Positions 1-11,448 of a stretch of DNA of 64,000 nt are shown piece by piece. Location: contig KV918785.1 in the NCBI GenBank assembly GCA_002049455.2, forward strand, positions 1 through 64,000. The letters are read 5' to 3'. The DNA is from Porphyra umbilicalis (Eukaryota > Rhodophyta > Bangiophyceae > Bangiales > Bangiaceae). Made by a program: the position numbers and the translations under genes. The notes under the pieces are model-generated. The model was given only the letters and a program-made list of their open reading frames with translations. It was not told the DNA's origin and did no database searches. The stretch's first letter is position 1; each line of letters opens with the position of its first letter.

Positions 1-3000
1 GGCGCCCACCCCGTTGGACGGGGAGACGCTGACGCCTGTCCGCTGCCCGATGTTCGCGCCGCCTTCCCGCCCGAACGCAGTGCACAACCCCCCCCCCCCC
101 CCCCCCCCCCCCCCTCTGTTCAAACAGGAGTGGCAACGACCCGCGCCGGTCCCACGAGGTGCCAGGACCGGGCGACCAGAGGCGCTGCGCGGTCGGCCCG
201 GCGGCGCCTCTGATGCGGACGTGTAGCGCTCGGCAGGCGCCGGCGGTGGGCGGTACACGCGAGAGGTAAGAGAATACAGTGGAGTGCAAGCGTGCTGCGC
301 CACCACCCGTGGCTGCGGGGCGCTTCCATTGGGCAACCCGGCAGCGCCTTGGGGGAAAGCAGCGGGTTTCCGCCCTGGGGTTTGTGGTGCCGGGACGTGC
401 CAGGCGTGTGACGACGGTGTGGCTGCACCGGCACACGCGAGTGACAGCAGACGCTCGCAAGAGGCGCGCCCCGTGTGTGCACCAGCCGTGCGGACCGCCG
501 TGGTGGCAGGGTGGGGGCGGCGGCCGACGAGCGGCCGCACCGTCTGTCGGCACAGGCGGTCACGGTGTGAGAGGCCGGGGAGGAGGGGAAGGGGGGAGTG
601 ACGCGGTCGCGCAATGGCCGCCCATCCCGGCCGAGCGCGCGGCGGCGGCCGCCTCAAAACGAGACGTGGGCGCGTTTGGGGCGCCGCCGACGCCGCTCAC
701 GCCCTTGCGGCACCCCCCGCCGCCGCGTGACGGGCCGGATCCACCCCACACCGGGACGCTCCGTTTGCGTCGCGAGCGCGCGCAGAGCCCGCGTGGCGCA
801 CCGAGAAGGAAACATCGACCACCGGCGGGGCCCTCCACGGCGTTCCGGTAATGGCGGCGCGCGGCGTCGGATCGTCGAGGCGGCGGCGGTGGCGGCGGCG
901 GCGACGGGGGCCAAGGGCGGGCGCGGAGGGTGCTGAGGGCACGCGGGGCGGACACACCGTCAATGATGGGGAGTTGGAAGCAAAGGATACCCAAGACAGG
1001 GGGGGTCTTGGCCACAGACGCTGACGGCGACGGGGCGGTCGAGGGCGACGCAGGTGCGTCCCCAGTCGTCGTGGCGCCACCCTCCTGGCCATCGGATCCG
1101 TGCCTGAGACGTGGGTTGCCCTCGGTGGATCGTGGGGCTAGGAACCCATTTCCATGGAACCTGTTCAAACACAATAATCGAGGGCCATCGAGCGTCGAAA
1201 CCCTGGATTCGACCACTCGATGGTGAGACCCCCCAGGAAATGATGACGACGACCGGTGTCGATGCGGGCTCGGTACCGCATCGAAGTCCCGTCGAAAGGT
1301 GGGTTCCATATGAGCCGATTCGTGCGAGACGATCAAATGTGGTCCCCGGCCAGACGCGCTGCGCCTCCGTAGCAGCACGCTCGCCAATGCACAACCGCAG
1401 GGCAGGAGCAGCTAAAATAGACTTACAGCGCCATCCACCCGAGCACAAGCACCCTTTGCTGGCAGTCACGAGGCGCCGCTGGCGGTTGGTACGCCGAGAT
1501 CGGGACACCCCTCCCCCTCCCGCCCAACGCTGCTGAGGCGACGGGAGAGGACGTCGACGAGCCTCCACCGCACATCCTCTGTTGGCTTCAGAGAGCGACA
1601 GAGCGCCGCACCGCACGCTGGGGCAGCGCGTCTTGCAAGGCCGGGCGAATTATTGGCGGCGGGGGGTTCCCTTGCCCCTTTCCGCCCTCCATTGACTCAC
1701 ACGTGCGCAGGTGGTGCAAGAGCGGAGGTGCGGCGCCCCCAATTGGTGGCCATCGATGAGTCCCGGGCTGTGCATTGGATATCTTCTTTAGTATCGAAAG
1801 GCAGCTTCCACCGTCAATCGTCGGGCGTCGCTGAAGGAGTGTGTGTCAGCGAAGCGAAGGCCCCGTGCCATATAAAGCAGGAGACAGCACCTTGCCCGGT
1901 CGTCCAAGCAAGCAACAGGTGGCGCTGGTCAACCTAGATGGGGGCCACCCAGTGGTCGGTAGACCGAGTCTATCACATCCACGCTGAGAGTCTTGCAGCC
2001 ACAAGCGATTCTCTGGCTTCCGCGACGGGATCGGGGAGAGGGCACTCAGATTCAAGTGGCCCAAGGGGCACCCAGACAGCCAGTTGGAGCGCTCCACCGC
2101 ATCACTTCACCCCCACATTGGCGATGCGAATCTGACCGCTCAACAGGGCGCAAGGTGACCGCTAGGGCGGGGGTTGTACAACACAGCGGGCACAGTAGCT
2201 GAGTGAGTTGATCCGGCAGAGGACCGTGCACGACGGTGACGTGCCACGGATCTGTGGACCATTGACGATTCTGGCCTGACACCATGCGGCGCTCGCCTAT
2301 CATGACACGAGCTTGGCCCCACCACGGGACAGCGATCCAGCCGGGCGGCGCATACGTAGAGCCGTGAGCAGGGAGGGAGCGTTACTCGTCCCACCGTGGA
2401 ATGCCTGTCTCAGGCTTTCGGTCGCCTCTTGGCACCCACGTGGTAGTCCACCCAGAATGCCAAAGCTATGACTATATTTATGCATTACTGTATCACAGGT
2501 GCGCTGGTAGGCTCTGTCGCTCCTCTTGGGGCCACTCGAGGCCAACAGACACGCGCGCCAGAGTCTATCGGCTGAGAGAACGTAAATGCACTGGGTTGCT
2601 TGTTTGTCATCGACGTGGATCCACCCACCTGATCGATGCGCTTGGCTACTCGTCGGGGACCTCAATGCAGCGTCCAGAGTGGATTCGTGCACGATTCGAC
2701 CATGCCATGCAAGCAACAACGGCGTAGGTCAATGATCCATAGGGAGGGCGATCTGTGTCCGGAGGACCACCGTTGAATTCATCCCACGCCGTAGGATAGT
2801 CTTGCAAATCACGGCGAGGACCGTGGTTGAGCAGAATGTAGGACACAAGTAGTCAGTTTGAACACGTTCCCGGAGAGGTAATTTTGGCTAAAATCTATTT
2901 TTATAAATTGTTCAGGAACCTGGAAGAAATCGAGAGACTTGCCGTTGAGTCGCTGCTCTCCCCAGAAGAAGACCTGACTATTAATACTCACCACTCATGA

Positions 3001-3068
3001 TCGCAAGCCGGGGATACACGCGCCAAAAAGAGTTGCGAGCTGATCGATTCACCCTCCCACCCCGCATG
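1..3068. other. gene-free left edge
   Basis: Very GC-rich up to about 900, then close to balanced. Open frames exist on both strands, but none has a recognisable motif, a convincing start context or a consistent composition. A minus-strand frame at 2300-2719 has ordinary composition and could be a remnant of an unknown gene. No gene is called. Confidence 0.5.
88..114. repeat. poly-C tract, 27 nt
   Basis: An uninterrupted run of 27 C. Similar C or G runs recur through the GC-rich flanks of the window and are where reading frames break in the genes further right. Confidence 0.95.
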
Positions 3069-3291
3069 GTATGTGAAGTGCAGCGGTGTGAGGAAGGGCG
3101 GCATGGGTGCGCTCTCTTCCCTTCGAGAAGCCGCTCGTTGTTGGAGTAAGGGCGTGCCCGGGCAGCAGATGTCGGACCGCATGGTATGGGAAGTGTAGCG
3201 GTGTGAGGAAGGGTGGCATGGGTGCGCTTTCTTCCCTTCAAGAAGCCGCTCGTTGCTGCAGTAAGGGCGTGCCCGGGCAGCAGATATCGGA
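3069..3291. repeat. tandem duplication of a 115-bp unit
   Basis: Two head-to-tail copies (about 3069-3183 and 3184-3291) are nearly identical; both contain a block beginning GTGTGAGGAAGGG and end in CGGGCAGCAGAT. They lie 3' of SNU13. No function is evident. Confidence 0.9.
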
Positions 3292-3702
3292 ATTGTTTCT
3301 CGCAACGCTGTGAATGCCCGACAGCGTTTCACAGCCAGCTCCTAGCGGCGAGACGCCCTGCGCCTGCACTCACCGCTTGACTGGGTCGCCCGGCCGCCGT
3401 TGGTGGTGCCGTTTGCAACTGCCACGCCGGCCGTCACCCGCCGTCATTCTCGCCCCCTGTGCGCAATGTCGACACCGCCAATGCACGGTGCGAAGAACGT
3501 ACCAGGAATCGCCCCTGTCGTCGTGACAAAAACACAAGCAATTCTGCTACATTGCGATCATCAACATTCGTTTCCTCTGATCACACGCACGCGCACACGC
3601 CACCCGCCGCAGTCTTTCAGTCTACGTAGCACGGCGGCAGACGCTTCGCTTGGCCTCCCGCCAACCGCTACCCCCACGCCACTCCCAGCCCGTCACGTCG
3701 CT

Positions 3703-4445
3703 CTAGATGAGCAGGCGGTCGATCTGGTCGCGCAGCTTCTGTACCGGCACGGTTAGCGGGCTGCCTTCGTTGGCCAACACGGAACACGCGATGACCGCGC
3801 GCGTGACCCCGCACGCCCGCCCGAGGGCGGTCTTGGAGCCGACAAACACATACGGGACGTTCTTGTCCTCGCACAACAGGGGGAGGTGGAGCAGGATTTC
3901 GAGCGGCTCCGTGTCCGCGGCAAGGACGATGAAGGCGGCCTGTCCCCGGTTGAGCGCCTTGGTCGCCTCGTTCGCTCCTTTCTTCATAATCTTGTAGTTG
4001 GCTGCCTGCTGCACGAGGTCCAGGATGGCCACAGAGAGCTGAGCATCGGCCAGTGGGAAGGCCTTGGCGTTGACGGCGGCGGCATCGGCCTGCGGAAGCA
4101 GAGAGGGGCCGAGGGCATGGTCCGCGGCGAATAAAAGGGGTAGGAAATAAGGCGGAGCAGACGGAGAAAGAGCAGCACAAGAGAACAAAACAGTGAGCAG
4201 CAGCAAGCAGAAGAGAGCAGTGCCAACAACACCTGCGCGGAAACCAGACGAGCCAAGCGCCAGCACGTGTGCGTCAGTGAACGACTCAACAGGAATACGC
4301 ACACAAACAGTAAGCACAACAACACCAATGTAAAAACAACAGCGCTGCTCAACAGGGCGCAGCCGGTACCGAGCGCCACGACAGGCCACGCCCTCTGCAT
4401 ACGACTCACAAACACAGTAGGGGGATCAAGACGACAGCATACCAT
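3703..4445 (-). CDS. SNU13: SNU13 / NHP2L1 (15.5K), U4/U6.U5 snRNP and box C/D snoRNP protein
   Basis: Kink-turn RNA-binding protein of the L7Ae/L30e family that nucleates the U4/U6.U5 tri-snRNP and box C/D snoRNPs in the nucleus and nucleolus. The main exon (4089-3703) encodes 128 residues and contains the family signatures [38 protein letters not shown] and LGRACG, very close to animal and fungal SNU13 (about 126-128 residues). The exon has no usable ATG at its 5' end. Upstream, an ATG in a good context (4445-4443) is followed at once by a GTATGC splice donor, and CTTCCGCAG precedes GCCGATGCC at 4089. Splicing out 4442-4090 (353 nt) gives Met-Ala-Asp-Ala and a protein of 129 residues, so the first coding exon would be the start codon alone. 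Identification is secure; the exon structure is inferred from splice consensus. Stop is TAG. Confidence 0.95.
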
Positions 4446-4655
4446 GGTGACGGAACAAGGGAAAAAAGTGTTCGCGTTTGTCTTGCGGGCTGGTGCAGAG
4501 GGAAGAAGGGGTCGCAAGCGGGCAGGGAGCACACGACGACAGAGGCGGAACGAATCGACTGCGTCACCCCGCAGGATGACGTGACAGCTGTGGACGGCCC
4601 CTGCTTGGGATGGTCAAAACAGGCGACGAGCCCAGTTCCGCTTGACACGTGGTGT

Positions 4656-4811
4656 ATTGCTGTCTTCCCAATTTTGGCCGATGCGTCGAGTAACAGCGTG
4701 GAGCAGCCTGTAGCACCCTGTAACAGTAACAGCGTGTAGCACCCTGCAGGGGCCCCTGCTACAGGCCTGTAGCACCCTGACCACATCGGCCAAAGTTGGG
4801 AAGACAGCAAT
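4656..4811. repeat. inverted repeat with repetitive loop (hairpin or MITE-like)
   Basis: A 28-nt arm (4656-4683, starting ATTGCTGTCTTCCCA) is repeated in reverse complement at 4784-4811 with one mismatch. The 100-nt loop holds three copies of TGTAGCACCCTG and a perfect palindrome GCAGGGGCCCCTGC. It lies upstream of SNU13 and downstream of the next gene, which is also on the minus strand. It could be a small non-autonomous element or a structured RNA; no target duplication was seen. Confidence 0.8.
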
Positions 4812-4923
4812 ACAATGGCAATTAGCGGCCGCAACAAGCAAGAAACCCACCGTCGTGACGGCTGCCATCCCCACCAAAGCTGCTCTGGGTCCCTACCGCG
4901 GGACCCCCGCCGCCCCCGCCCAC

Positions 4924-6292
4924 TTAGGCCATCCGCTCCACGGGTGACAGAGGCTCTGTAAAGGCGAGCGCCGCCGCCACCGGGTCGGCCGCCGCCTTGC
5001 CGCCGACCGACGCGGGGGCCCCCGCCGCCGCTGCCGCCGCCGCCCCCCCCCCCCGCCGCCGCCTCGGCGGCAGCGGGCGCCCCCGGCGTGGGCGACGGGC
5101 GCCCCCCCACTGGCGGGGCACCCCCCCCCCCCGCGCCGCCCGCTCCGCCACCGCCCGCAGGTGCAGGCGCTCCACGTGCGCCCGGTGGCCGCCCTCAAAG
5201 CGTGCGAGCCACCGCGGGTAGGCGAGCCGCGCCGACGCCGGCACGTACTTGGCGAGGAAGCCGTTGAGCGCCGCCGCGTCGTCCATCCACGCAACGAGGA
5301 GGACGAGGCCGTCCTTGGGCAACCGCCCGCCGAGGAGGGCGTCGACCATCTTGATCGTCAGCCGCCGCTTCTCTTTGGCGTCCGCGTAGTGCCGGTGGAC
5401 GACGGGGGGGAGGAAGCGCTCCTGCGCCCCAAAGTACTCGACGAGCTTGGACGCAAAGACGACCGCGGCGGTGGCGGCCGCAACGGTGAGGGTGGCGACC
5501 GTCGGCGCGGCGGCGGCGGCCGCCGCCGCCGCCGCCGCCGTCACGGCGCCGTCGGGCGTGGCAGCGGTGGCGGTGGCCGTGGCGGCCGCGGCAACTACGC
5601 CGTTGGCGATAGCGTCACCGCCCTTGTCGGCAGCGTCTGCCGCCCCCGGCGGCGGCAACACGGGACCGCCCGGCGACGCGGCCACGGAAAGCGCCGCCAG
5701 CGGCGACGCGAGCGCCTCCCCCGCCGCCACTGGGGATGCGGCAGACGACACGGGGGACATGACCAACGGCACATGCGCGGAAAAGTCGGGCGCGGCGCCC
5801 GTTGGCGCCACCGGCGCCCCCCCCCCCCCCCCCCCCCCCTCGAGCGCCGCGTACAGCCGCCGAAACGCGTCGTGGGCGTCGGTGCGGAGCCCCTCGAGGA
5901 GCGCCCGCTGCTCGGCGAGCGCCTCTAAAAAGTAGCCCAAATCCGGCGCCGACGTGCGGGCGGCGCCCGCCCACGGGAGCAGCAGCGCCGCCTCGAGGCC
6001 CCGGTACTCGAGGTAAAAGTCGTGGAAGAGCTTCCACCAGGCGGCCACCTCCCTCACGTCGGCGGCGGTGCAGGCGGCGCCGAGGCCCGCCGCGTCGGCA
6101 AGCATCTTAAAGAGGTCCATCAGCTCCCGCCGCACGGCGTTGTGGGGGAGGGAAAAGAGGTCGGCGGCCCACTTGGCGCGGCGCCCAAAGTCGGCCGCGT
6201 AGAGGACGGGCGCGCGGAGGGCCGTCGCGTGGAACGCCGCGTGCGCAGACGCCGCGTCGGCGCCGACCCACACGCGCTCCGCCGTCAAGTCG

Positions 6293-6332
<40 letters not shown>

Positions 6333-6847
6333 CCGCCGCCCGCGTCGCCCGCGCCGCACGGCGGGGGGGGGCGCGCGGGTTTGCGGAGGAAGGAGGCGCC
6401 GCCGCCGCCGCCGCCGCCGGGGCGGCGGAGGAAGGAGCGGCCGCCCATCGCACCCGGCGACGACCACCGGGTGGTGGTCGACGGGGGGGTGGCGGCGGCC
6501 GCGTCGCCTGCCCCGCCGCCGCTACCGGCGGCGGCGGCGGCGCCGCCGCTGCGGTCGACCGGCGGCGCACCGGCGGTGCCCCCCGCGCCGTCGGTTGACG
6601 GCCGCGTGGGTGACGACGGTCGGCCCCACCCCGCTGCTACGCGGTCCGCATCCGGCGCGGCGGCGGTGGCGCCGCCGCCGCCGACGCCCGCCGCCTCGGT
6701 CGGCGCCAACGAGGCCGACCGCGTCGACCGCCCCGGGCGGCGGAGGAAGGAGCGGGCGCCGTCGCCGCCGCCGCCGCCCCCGCCGCCAGACGGCCGGCCG
6801 CGGCGGCTGAGGAAGGAGGCCCGCGGGTTGCCGGCCGGCGCGGCCAT
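4924..6847 (-). CDS. hemerythrin-like (HHE-type) helical protein with SFLRR-repeat N-terminus
   Basis: The conserved core (about 6290-5170) reads as two half-domains of a hemerythrin-like bundle. The first has LPHNAVRRELMDLFKML and later FHDFYLEYRGLEAALLLPW; the second has EYFGAQERFLPPVV. The spacing resembles HHE cation-binding proteins, which bind a di-iron centre, but several expected His/Glu are replaced, so metal binding is uncertain. The likely start is the ATG at 6847, in a frame that encodes four SFL(S/R)(R/K) motifs separated by Ala/Pro/Gly linkers. That frame changes at the 34-nt poly-G run (6294-6327). Near the C-terminus, runs of C at about 5122-5130 and 5045-5054 again change frame, and the more natural reading between them is the third frame. 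The protein ends ...SPVERMA at a TAA. The three jumps at homopolymers look like assembly run-length errors. The gene is divergent from the pfkB kinase. Gene call is good; family assignment is moderate. Confidence 0.6.
6294..6327. repeat. poly-G run of 34 nt inside a coding region
   Basis: On the minus strand it encodes a proline stretch between the SFLRR-repeat region and the hemerythrin-like core. The frames on its two sides differ by one, so its true length decides whether the gene is intact. Confidence 0.95.
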
Positions 6848-7781
6848 CGTGGCAACGTGCCGCCCGTCACCGTCGGCGGCGCGTCCGCCGCGCGGTAAAG
6901 GGGAAAGACGCTGCCGACGGTCGTTGACGGCGGGGCCGCTGGCGGCAGCGTCACGCTCGAGGGGGGAGCGCGCGCTCTTGAACCCGCACGGGCAAGCGCG
7001 GCCCGCCGTTGGATGGCAGCGGCCGATGGGCGACTGGCGCCGCTGTGGTAAGAGCGGATGTCCCGACGCGCAGGCCTGCCGCGCAACCCCTCCCCCCCCC
7101 TCAGCTCACCCGACGGGGGCAACGTGCGCGCCCTCCCCTTGGCGCCGCCGGCACACTACACCCCGTGGTCTCCCGCCATACCTCCGCCGCGCCTGCCCGA
7201 GGCTGTCGCAGCCACAGGAGAGGAGGCGGGAGGGGAAGAGCGCGGGGGGGTCTGGTCCACCTGCCTGGCAACAAACACACCAGCTCTTGGAAGGCTTGGC
7301 GGGGGTGGCGGTGGCAGCGGCAGAGGTTACGCGGTGCGCAGGAGCGTCCTCATTCACGACAATCGTCCGGCCTCCCCCGCTGTTTGCGTGTCGGCAGCGG
7401 GACGCCCTGGTCAGGCACGGCTTTTTTACCGCTCCCATGCCATGAGCGCTTTTGGTGCGTATGATACAGAGGGAGTTGATGACATCGTGGGATTAAATAC
7501 GATACGATGATAGAATCGATGAAACAAGTTTAGCTCTTTGGGGAACCATAAAGGTGGAAATCCGTGGAGATCAAGCTCAGTCTTTGACGATTCCTGTAGG
7601 TTCTTCTCCCAAGCACCGCACGCCATCGTGCGGTGCTTGCGGTCACTTGTCCGCCATGCCCATCGGCTGCCGCTGCTACACCGCTTCGCCTCCTACACAC
7701 AGTCCACCCGCCTTGGCTTGGCCCGTCCGAGTCCCCACCCTTCTTGGCCCGGCCCCTGACCCATCCCGTCGCGGCACCGCC
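6848..7781. promoter_or_regulatory. intergenic region between two divergent genes
   Basis: This 934-bp gap separates the starts of the hemerythrin-like gene (minus) and the pfkB gene (plus), so it should hold both promoters. GC drops sharply between about 7440 and 7620 compared with the flanking genes. No clear TATA box or repeated operator was identified. Confidence 0.4.
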
Positions 7782-9105
7782 ATGACGGCCCCACCAACGC
7801 CGCCGCTCTTTGTCCCGCCCGCCGCCGCCGCGCTGCCGACGCGGCGCCCCCCCCCCCCGCCCCCCCCCCCGCCCGCCACGCGCGGGCGACAATGGCGGCC
7901 CCCCCCCCCCCCCCCCCCCCCCCCGCCCCGCGCGCATCCTCGCCGTCGGCGAGGTCCTCCTCGACTGCTTCTCCGCCTCCCCCACCACCCCCTTTGACGC
8001 GCCGTCTGGGTGGGCGGTCCGCCCCGGCGGCGCGCCCGCCAACGTGGCCGCGGCGGCGGCGACGCTGGGGGAGCCCGCCGCCCTCCTCGCCGCCGTCGGC
8101 GACGATGCCGACGGGGCGGGGCTGTCCGCCACGCTCGCCGCGGCGGGCGTCGACGTGCGGGGCGTGCAGGTCGTCGGCGGCGCCACGACGCGGCGGGTGT
8201 TTGTGCGCCCCGCCGCGGGGGTGGGCGGCGGGGAGGGCGTCTTTGCGGGCCTCAACCCGGCAGGCGCGGGGGGGTACGCCGACGAGCGGCTGGTGCTCCC
8301 GCCGGCGCCGGCGCCGCCGTCGGCGGGGGGTGCGCCGCCGCCGCCGCCGTCGGCGGCGGCGGCGCCGGCGGCCACGGTGCTCGCGGGCGTGGCGTGGATG
8401 GCGACGGGGACGCTCGGCTTGGCCGCCCCCGCCACGGGCGCCGCCGTGCGCGCCGCGGCGGCGCGCGTGCGCGCCGCCGGCGGCCGCGTCCTCGTCGACG
8501 TCAACTGGCGGCCGCTCTTTTGGCGCGCCGCCGGCGCGCCCGCCGACGCGCGCGCGACGGTCGCCGCCTTTGTCGCCGCGGCGGCGGATGCGGTCAAGGT
8601 CGCCGCCGACGAGGCCGAGTGGCTCCTCGGCATCCCCGCCGCCGAGGCGGCCGCCGACCCGGCGCGCGTCTTGGCCGCCCTCCGCGCGGGGGGGGCGGGG
8701 GGGGGGGGGCGACGACGCCCCCGCCCCCCACGTGCGCCTCGTGTTGGTGACCGCCGGCGCGGCGGGGGCGGCGTACGCGTCGGCGGCGGGGGCGGTCGGC
8801 GTCGTGCCGGGCGTGGCCGCGTCGGCCGTCGACACGACGGGCGCGGGCGACGCCTTTGTCGGCGCCTTTTTGGTGGAGCTCCTCCGCGCCGCGGGCGCGG
8901 GGGGGGGGGAGACCCCCTCGACGACCCGGCCGCCATCGACGCGGCGGTGCGGTTTGCCGTCACGGCCGCCGCGCTCGTCACCGAGGGCGTCGGTGCGATG
9001 GCGGCGCAGCCGGGGCGGGCGGCCGTCGAGGCACGGATGGCGGCGGCGGCGGCGGCGGCGGCGGGGGCGGCGGCGGGCGGGGGGGGGGGGGGGAACGGCG
9101 CCTAG
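7782..9105 (+). CDS. pfkB-family carbohydrate kinase, fructokinase-like
   Basis: ATP-dependent sugar kinase of the ribokinase/pfkB fold; plant-type relatives phosphorylate fructose. Visible signatures in order: GEVLLDCF near the N-terminus, RPGGAPANVA (pfkB signature 1), AAVGDDADG, DVNWRPLFW, DAVKVAADEAEWLLG, LVLVTAGAAG and the catalytic DTTGAGDAFVGAFL (signature 2, general-base Asp). Length is about 430 residues, a little over the usual 320-380 because of Ala/Gly inserts. The core frame is entered after a long poly-C tract (7898-7924), shifts at the G runs near 8690-8710, and returns at the G run near 8899-8908. With these runs corrected the whole family pattern is continuous, so assembly errors are more likely than a pseudogene. 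The start is either the ATG at 7782 or the ATG at 7892, both in front of poly-C. Stop is TAG. Substrate cannot be fixed from sequence alone. Confidence 0.85.
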
Positions 9106-9584
9106 CTAGCGGCGGCGGCAAGCCTGGGGATGGGGGGGGAGGGGGCAGGGAGCGGCGGACGGCACCGCATTGGACGAGGGGCCACTGGCGGCGCGCGGGG
9201 GCGCCCGCGACTTGTCTGGCGGCGGCTGGACCCGCGCCGCCGACCGGCGGCGCTCGGGCCGTCTGCTCGGCGCGTCTGGCCGGCGGCGCGGACGTGGAGT
9301 GGCGGCAATGGCGCGGCGGCATTGGCCGCGGCGCGCGCGGCGGCGGCGTCCCCCGCACCCCTACCGGTGCGGGGCGCCTCGACGGGCCCAGCGGCCGCGT
9401 GGCGGCGTCAGCGGCGAGCGTGTCGCGGGTTCCGTCTCTTTGAATGCAGTCGCCCCTTTAATCTCCCGCCCTCTGCCCTCTGGCGCCCCGCCCCGCCCGA
9501 GCGCCCCCCCCCCCCGCCCCGCCCGCGCGTGCGGCGGCGGCGGCCGTCGGCGCCGCGCGCGCGCGGCGCACCCCCGCCGCCCCC

Positions 9585-10187
9585 TCACTGCATGCAGCAG
9601 CAGCCGACCGGCGGCGCCTCGTCGTCGTACCCGCCCGTCGCCGCGTGCGCGCGCGGCGCGCGGGCCACCCCCGCCACCGCCGCCGCCGCCCCGTCATGGG
9701 CCGACGCCGGCGGGGGGGGCCCCCCCCAGCGCGCGGCGCTCGACGAGCCGCCCGCAGCGTCGGCGAGCGGCACGCTCGGGCGGCCGCCGACGGGGCCGTG
9801 GCGGGTCGGGCACCCCCCCCCCCCCCCAGCCCCTCCCCACGCGCGCGCCGGCGCGGCACGGTCGCCCCCTCTGCGTCCCCGACCGACGCGCCGGCGGCCG
9901 ACGGGCGGCCGCCGCGGGCGGGGGCGCCCCCCCCCAGGCGGCGGCCGGCGGCCGCCGCCGTCGAGCCCGCCGACGGGGGCTCCTCGCCGACGGGGACCCC
10001 CCCCAGGTAGCGCACCGCCGCCGCCGGGGCGGCCGACCCCGGGCGGCACGCGAGGGACATGCGGCGGCCGCCGAGGAGCGGCGGCGGGGACGGCCCCGCG
10101 GAGCGGTAGCGGGGCTCGCGGGGCACCCGCGGCGGCGCCGCCCCCGCCGGCGCCGCGTCCGACGTGTAGGGGAAGGTGGGGGTGCAG

Positions 10188-10246
<59 letters not shown>

Positions 10247-10409
10247 ACCGCCGGCGGCGCCGCCGCCGCCGGGCGGCGGCGGCGCCTGCGGCCACATGCC
10301 GGGGGGGGGTAGGGGGGGGGGGGAACGGCGCCGCGCCGCCGTCGCCACCGCTGCCGCCCGAGGCGGAGCGGGGGGGCTTGGAGCGGCCGTTTGAGGCGCC
10401 GCCTTTCAT
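9585..10409 (-). CDS. hypothetical low-complexity protein ending in a CCMQ motif
   Basis: Not recognised. A minus-strand frame starting MKGGASNGRSKPP (ATG 10409) runs to poly-C/G runs near 10303-10323, continues in a neighbouring frame through a polyglycine stretch into FPYTSDAAPAG, PREPRYRSAGP and VRYLGGVPVGEE, and shifts once more at the C run near 9812-9826. It ends YDDEAPPVGCCCMQ and stops at 9585. The composition between the runs is far more ordinary than in competing frames. CCMQ at the end fits a CaaX-type prenylation signal. The MSLAC..VRYLGG segment has a faint resemblance to PB1 domains, too weak to assign. It is convergent with the pfkB gene. Confidence 0.4.
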
Positions 10410-10598
10410 GGCGCCGTGGGGGGGGGGGGCGTCGACGCGGGTGGGGGATTGGTGGTGGGGGCGGCGATGTCGTCGGGCGCGTGGTGGGGGGGGCGACGTC
10501 GGCGGTGGGCGATGGCAGACGGGGTCGGCGGGGGGGAGCGGCGGCGGCGGCGCCTCAAGTAGGGGTCGCGCGCGCCGCCGCCGCTGCCGCTGCGTGGG

Positions 10599-10716
10599 CG
10601 GCGGTCGCGCGGGCGGCGGTCGCGCGGGCGGCGGTCGCGTGGGCGGCGGCCGCGCGGGCGGCGGCCGCGCGGGCGGCGGCCGCGCGGGCAGCGGTCGCGC
10701 GGGCGGCGGCCGCACG
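10599..10716. repeat. 15-bp minisatellite
   Basis: About eight copies of GGCGGTCGCGCGGGC or close variants, open in several frames on both strands. Confidence 0.85.
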
Positions 10717-11376
10717 CTGCGTGGTCGGCAGCCGCGCGGTCGGCGGCCGCGCGGGCGGCGGCGGCCATGCCACCCAGACGGGGTGCCGCGCTGGCGCGCG
10801 CGGGCCGCGGCGCGCGCGCCCCTGCCGTCCGTCGCGGCAGTCATGGCGGCCGCGGGTGGCGCGTGGCGGCGGGCGGGGTGAGCCCCGCCCGGCCGGAGGG
10901 CGTCCCCTGCACGTGCCGACGCTGCCCCGGTGGGCGGCCGCCGTCGACGCTGCCCCGCGTCGACGGGGGTGGGGGCGCGGCGTCGGCAGGCCGCGTCGAC
11001 CCGCGGGGGTGGCGGGCGCCCCCCCCCCCCGTCCCGGCGTCCCGGCGTCGAGGTGGGCGGGAGGCCCCCCCTGCGTGGCCCCGCGCCCCACCAGTGGCGG
11101 GCGTTGCGGCGCCCCCGGGCGGCGGCCACGCCCCGCCGCCGCAGGGGCGCGCACGCCGGGGCGGGCCCAACGGCCCCGATCCGGCGGCGCGCGCACGCGC
11201 GCGCCCGCCGCGCGTGACCGCCGAATGCCCACCGGGCGCCCGCCCGTGACGGCATTCCGCCGGTGGGGCGGCGGCGGCGGCCGACGGCGGGGCCGCTCCG
11301 CCTGACGTGTCGCGGCGCGGGGCCGTCGTCGCGAGGCCGAGCGGCGGCCCCGTGGCGGCGGCGACGCGCAGCGACG

Positions 11377-11448
11377 GGCGGGCGGCGGGCGGCGGGCGGC
11401 GGGCGGCGGGCGGCGGGCGGCGGGCGGCGGGCGGCGGGCGGCGGGCGG
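11377..11448. repeat. 7-bp simple repeat (CGGCGGG)n
   Basis: About ten almost perfect copies of CGGCGGG. Marks the end of the very GC-rich left flank. Confidence 0.9.

Noticed and set aside
279-1616. Overlapping frames of 190-275 codons
   Set aside because: No motif, contradictory frames on both strands and GC-rich composition.
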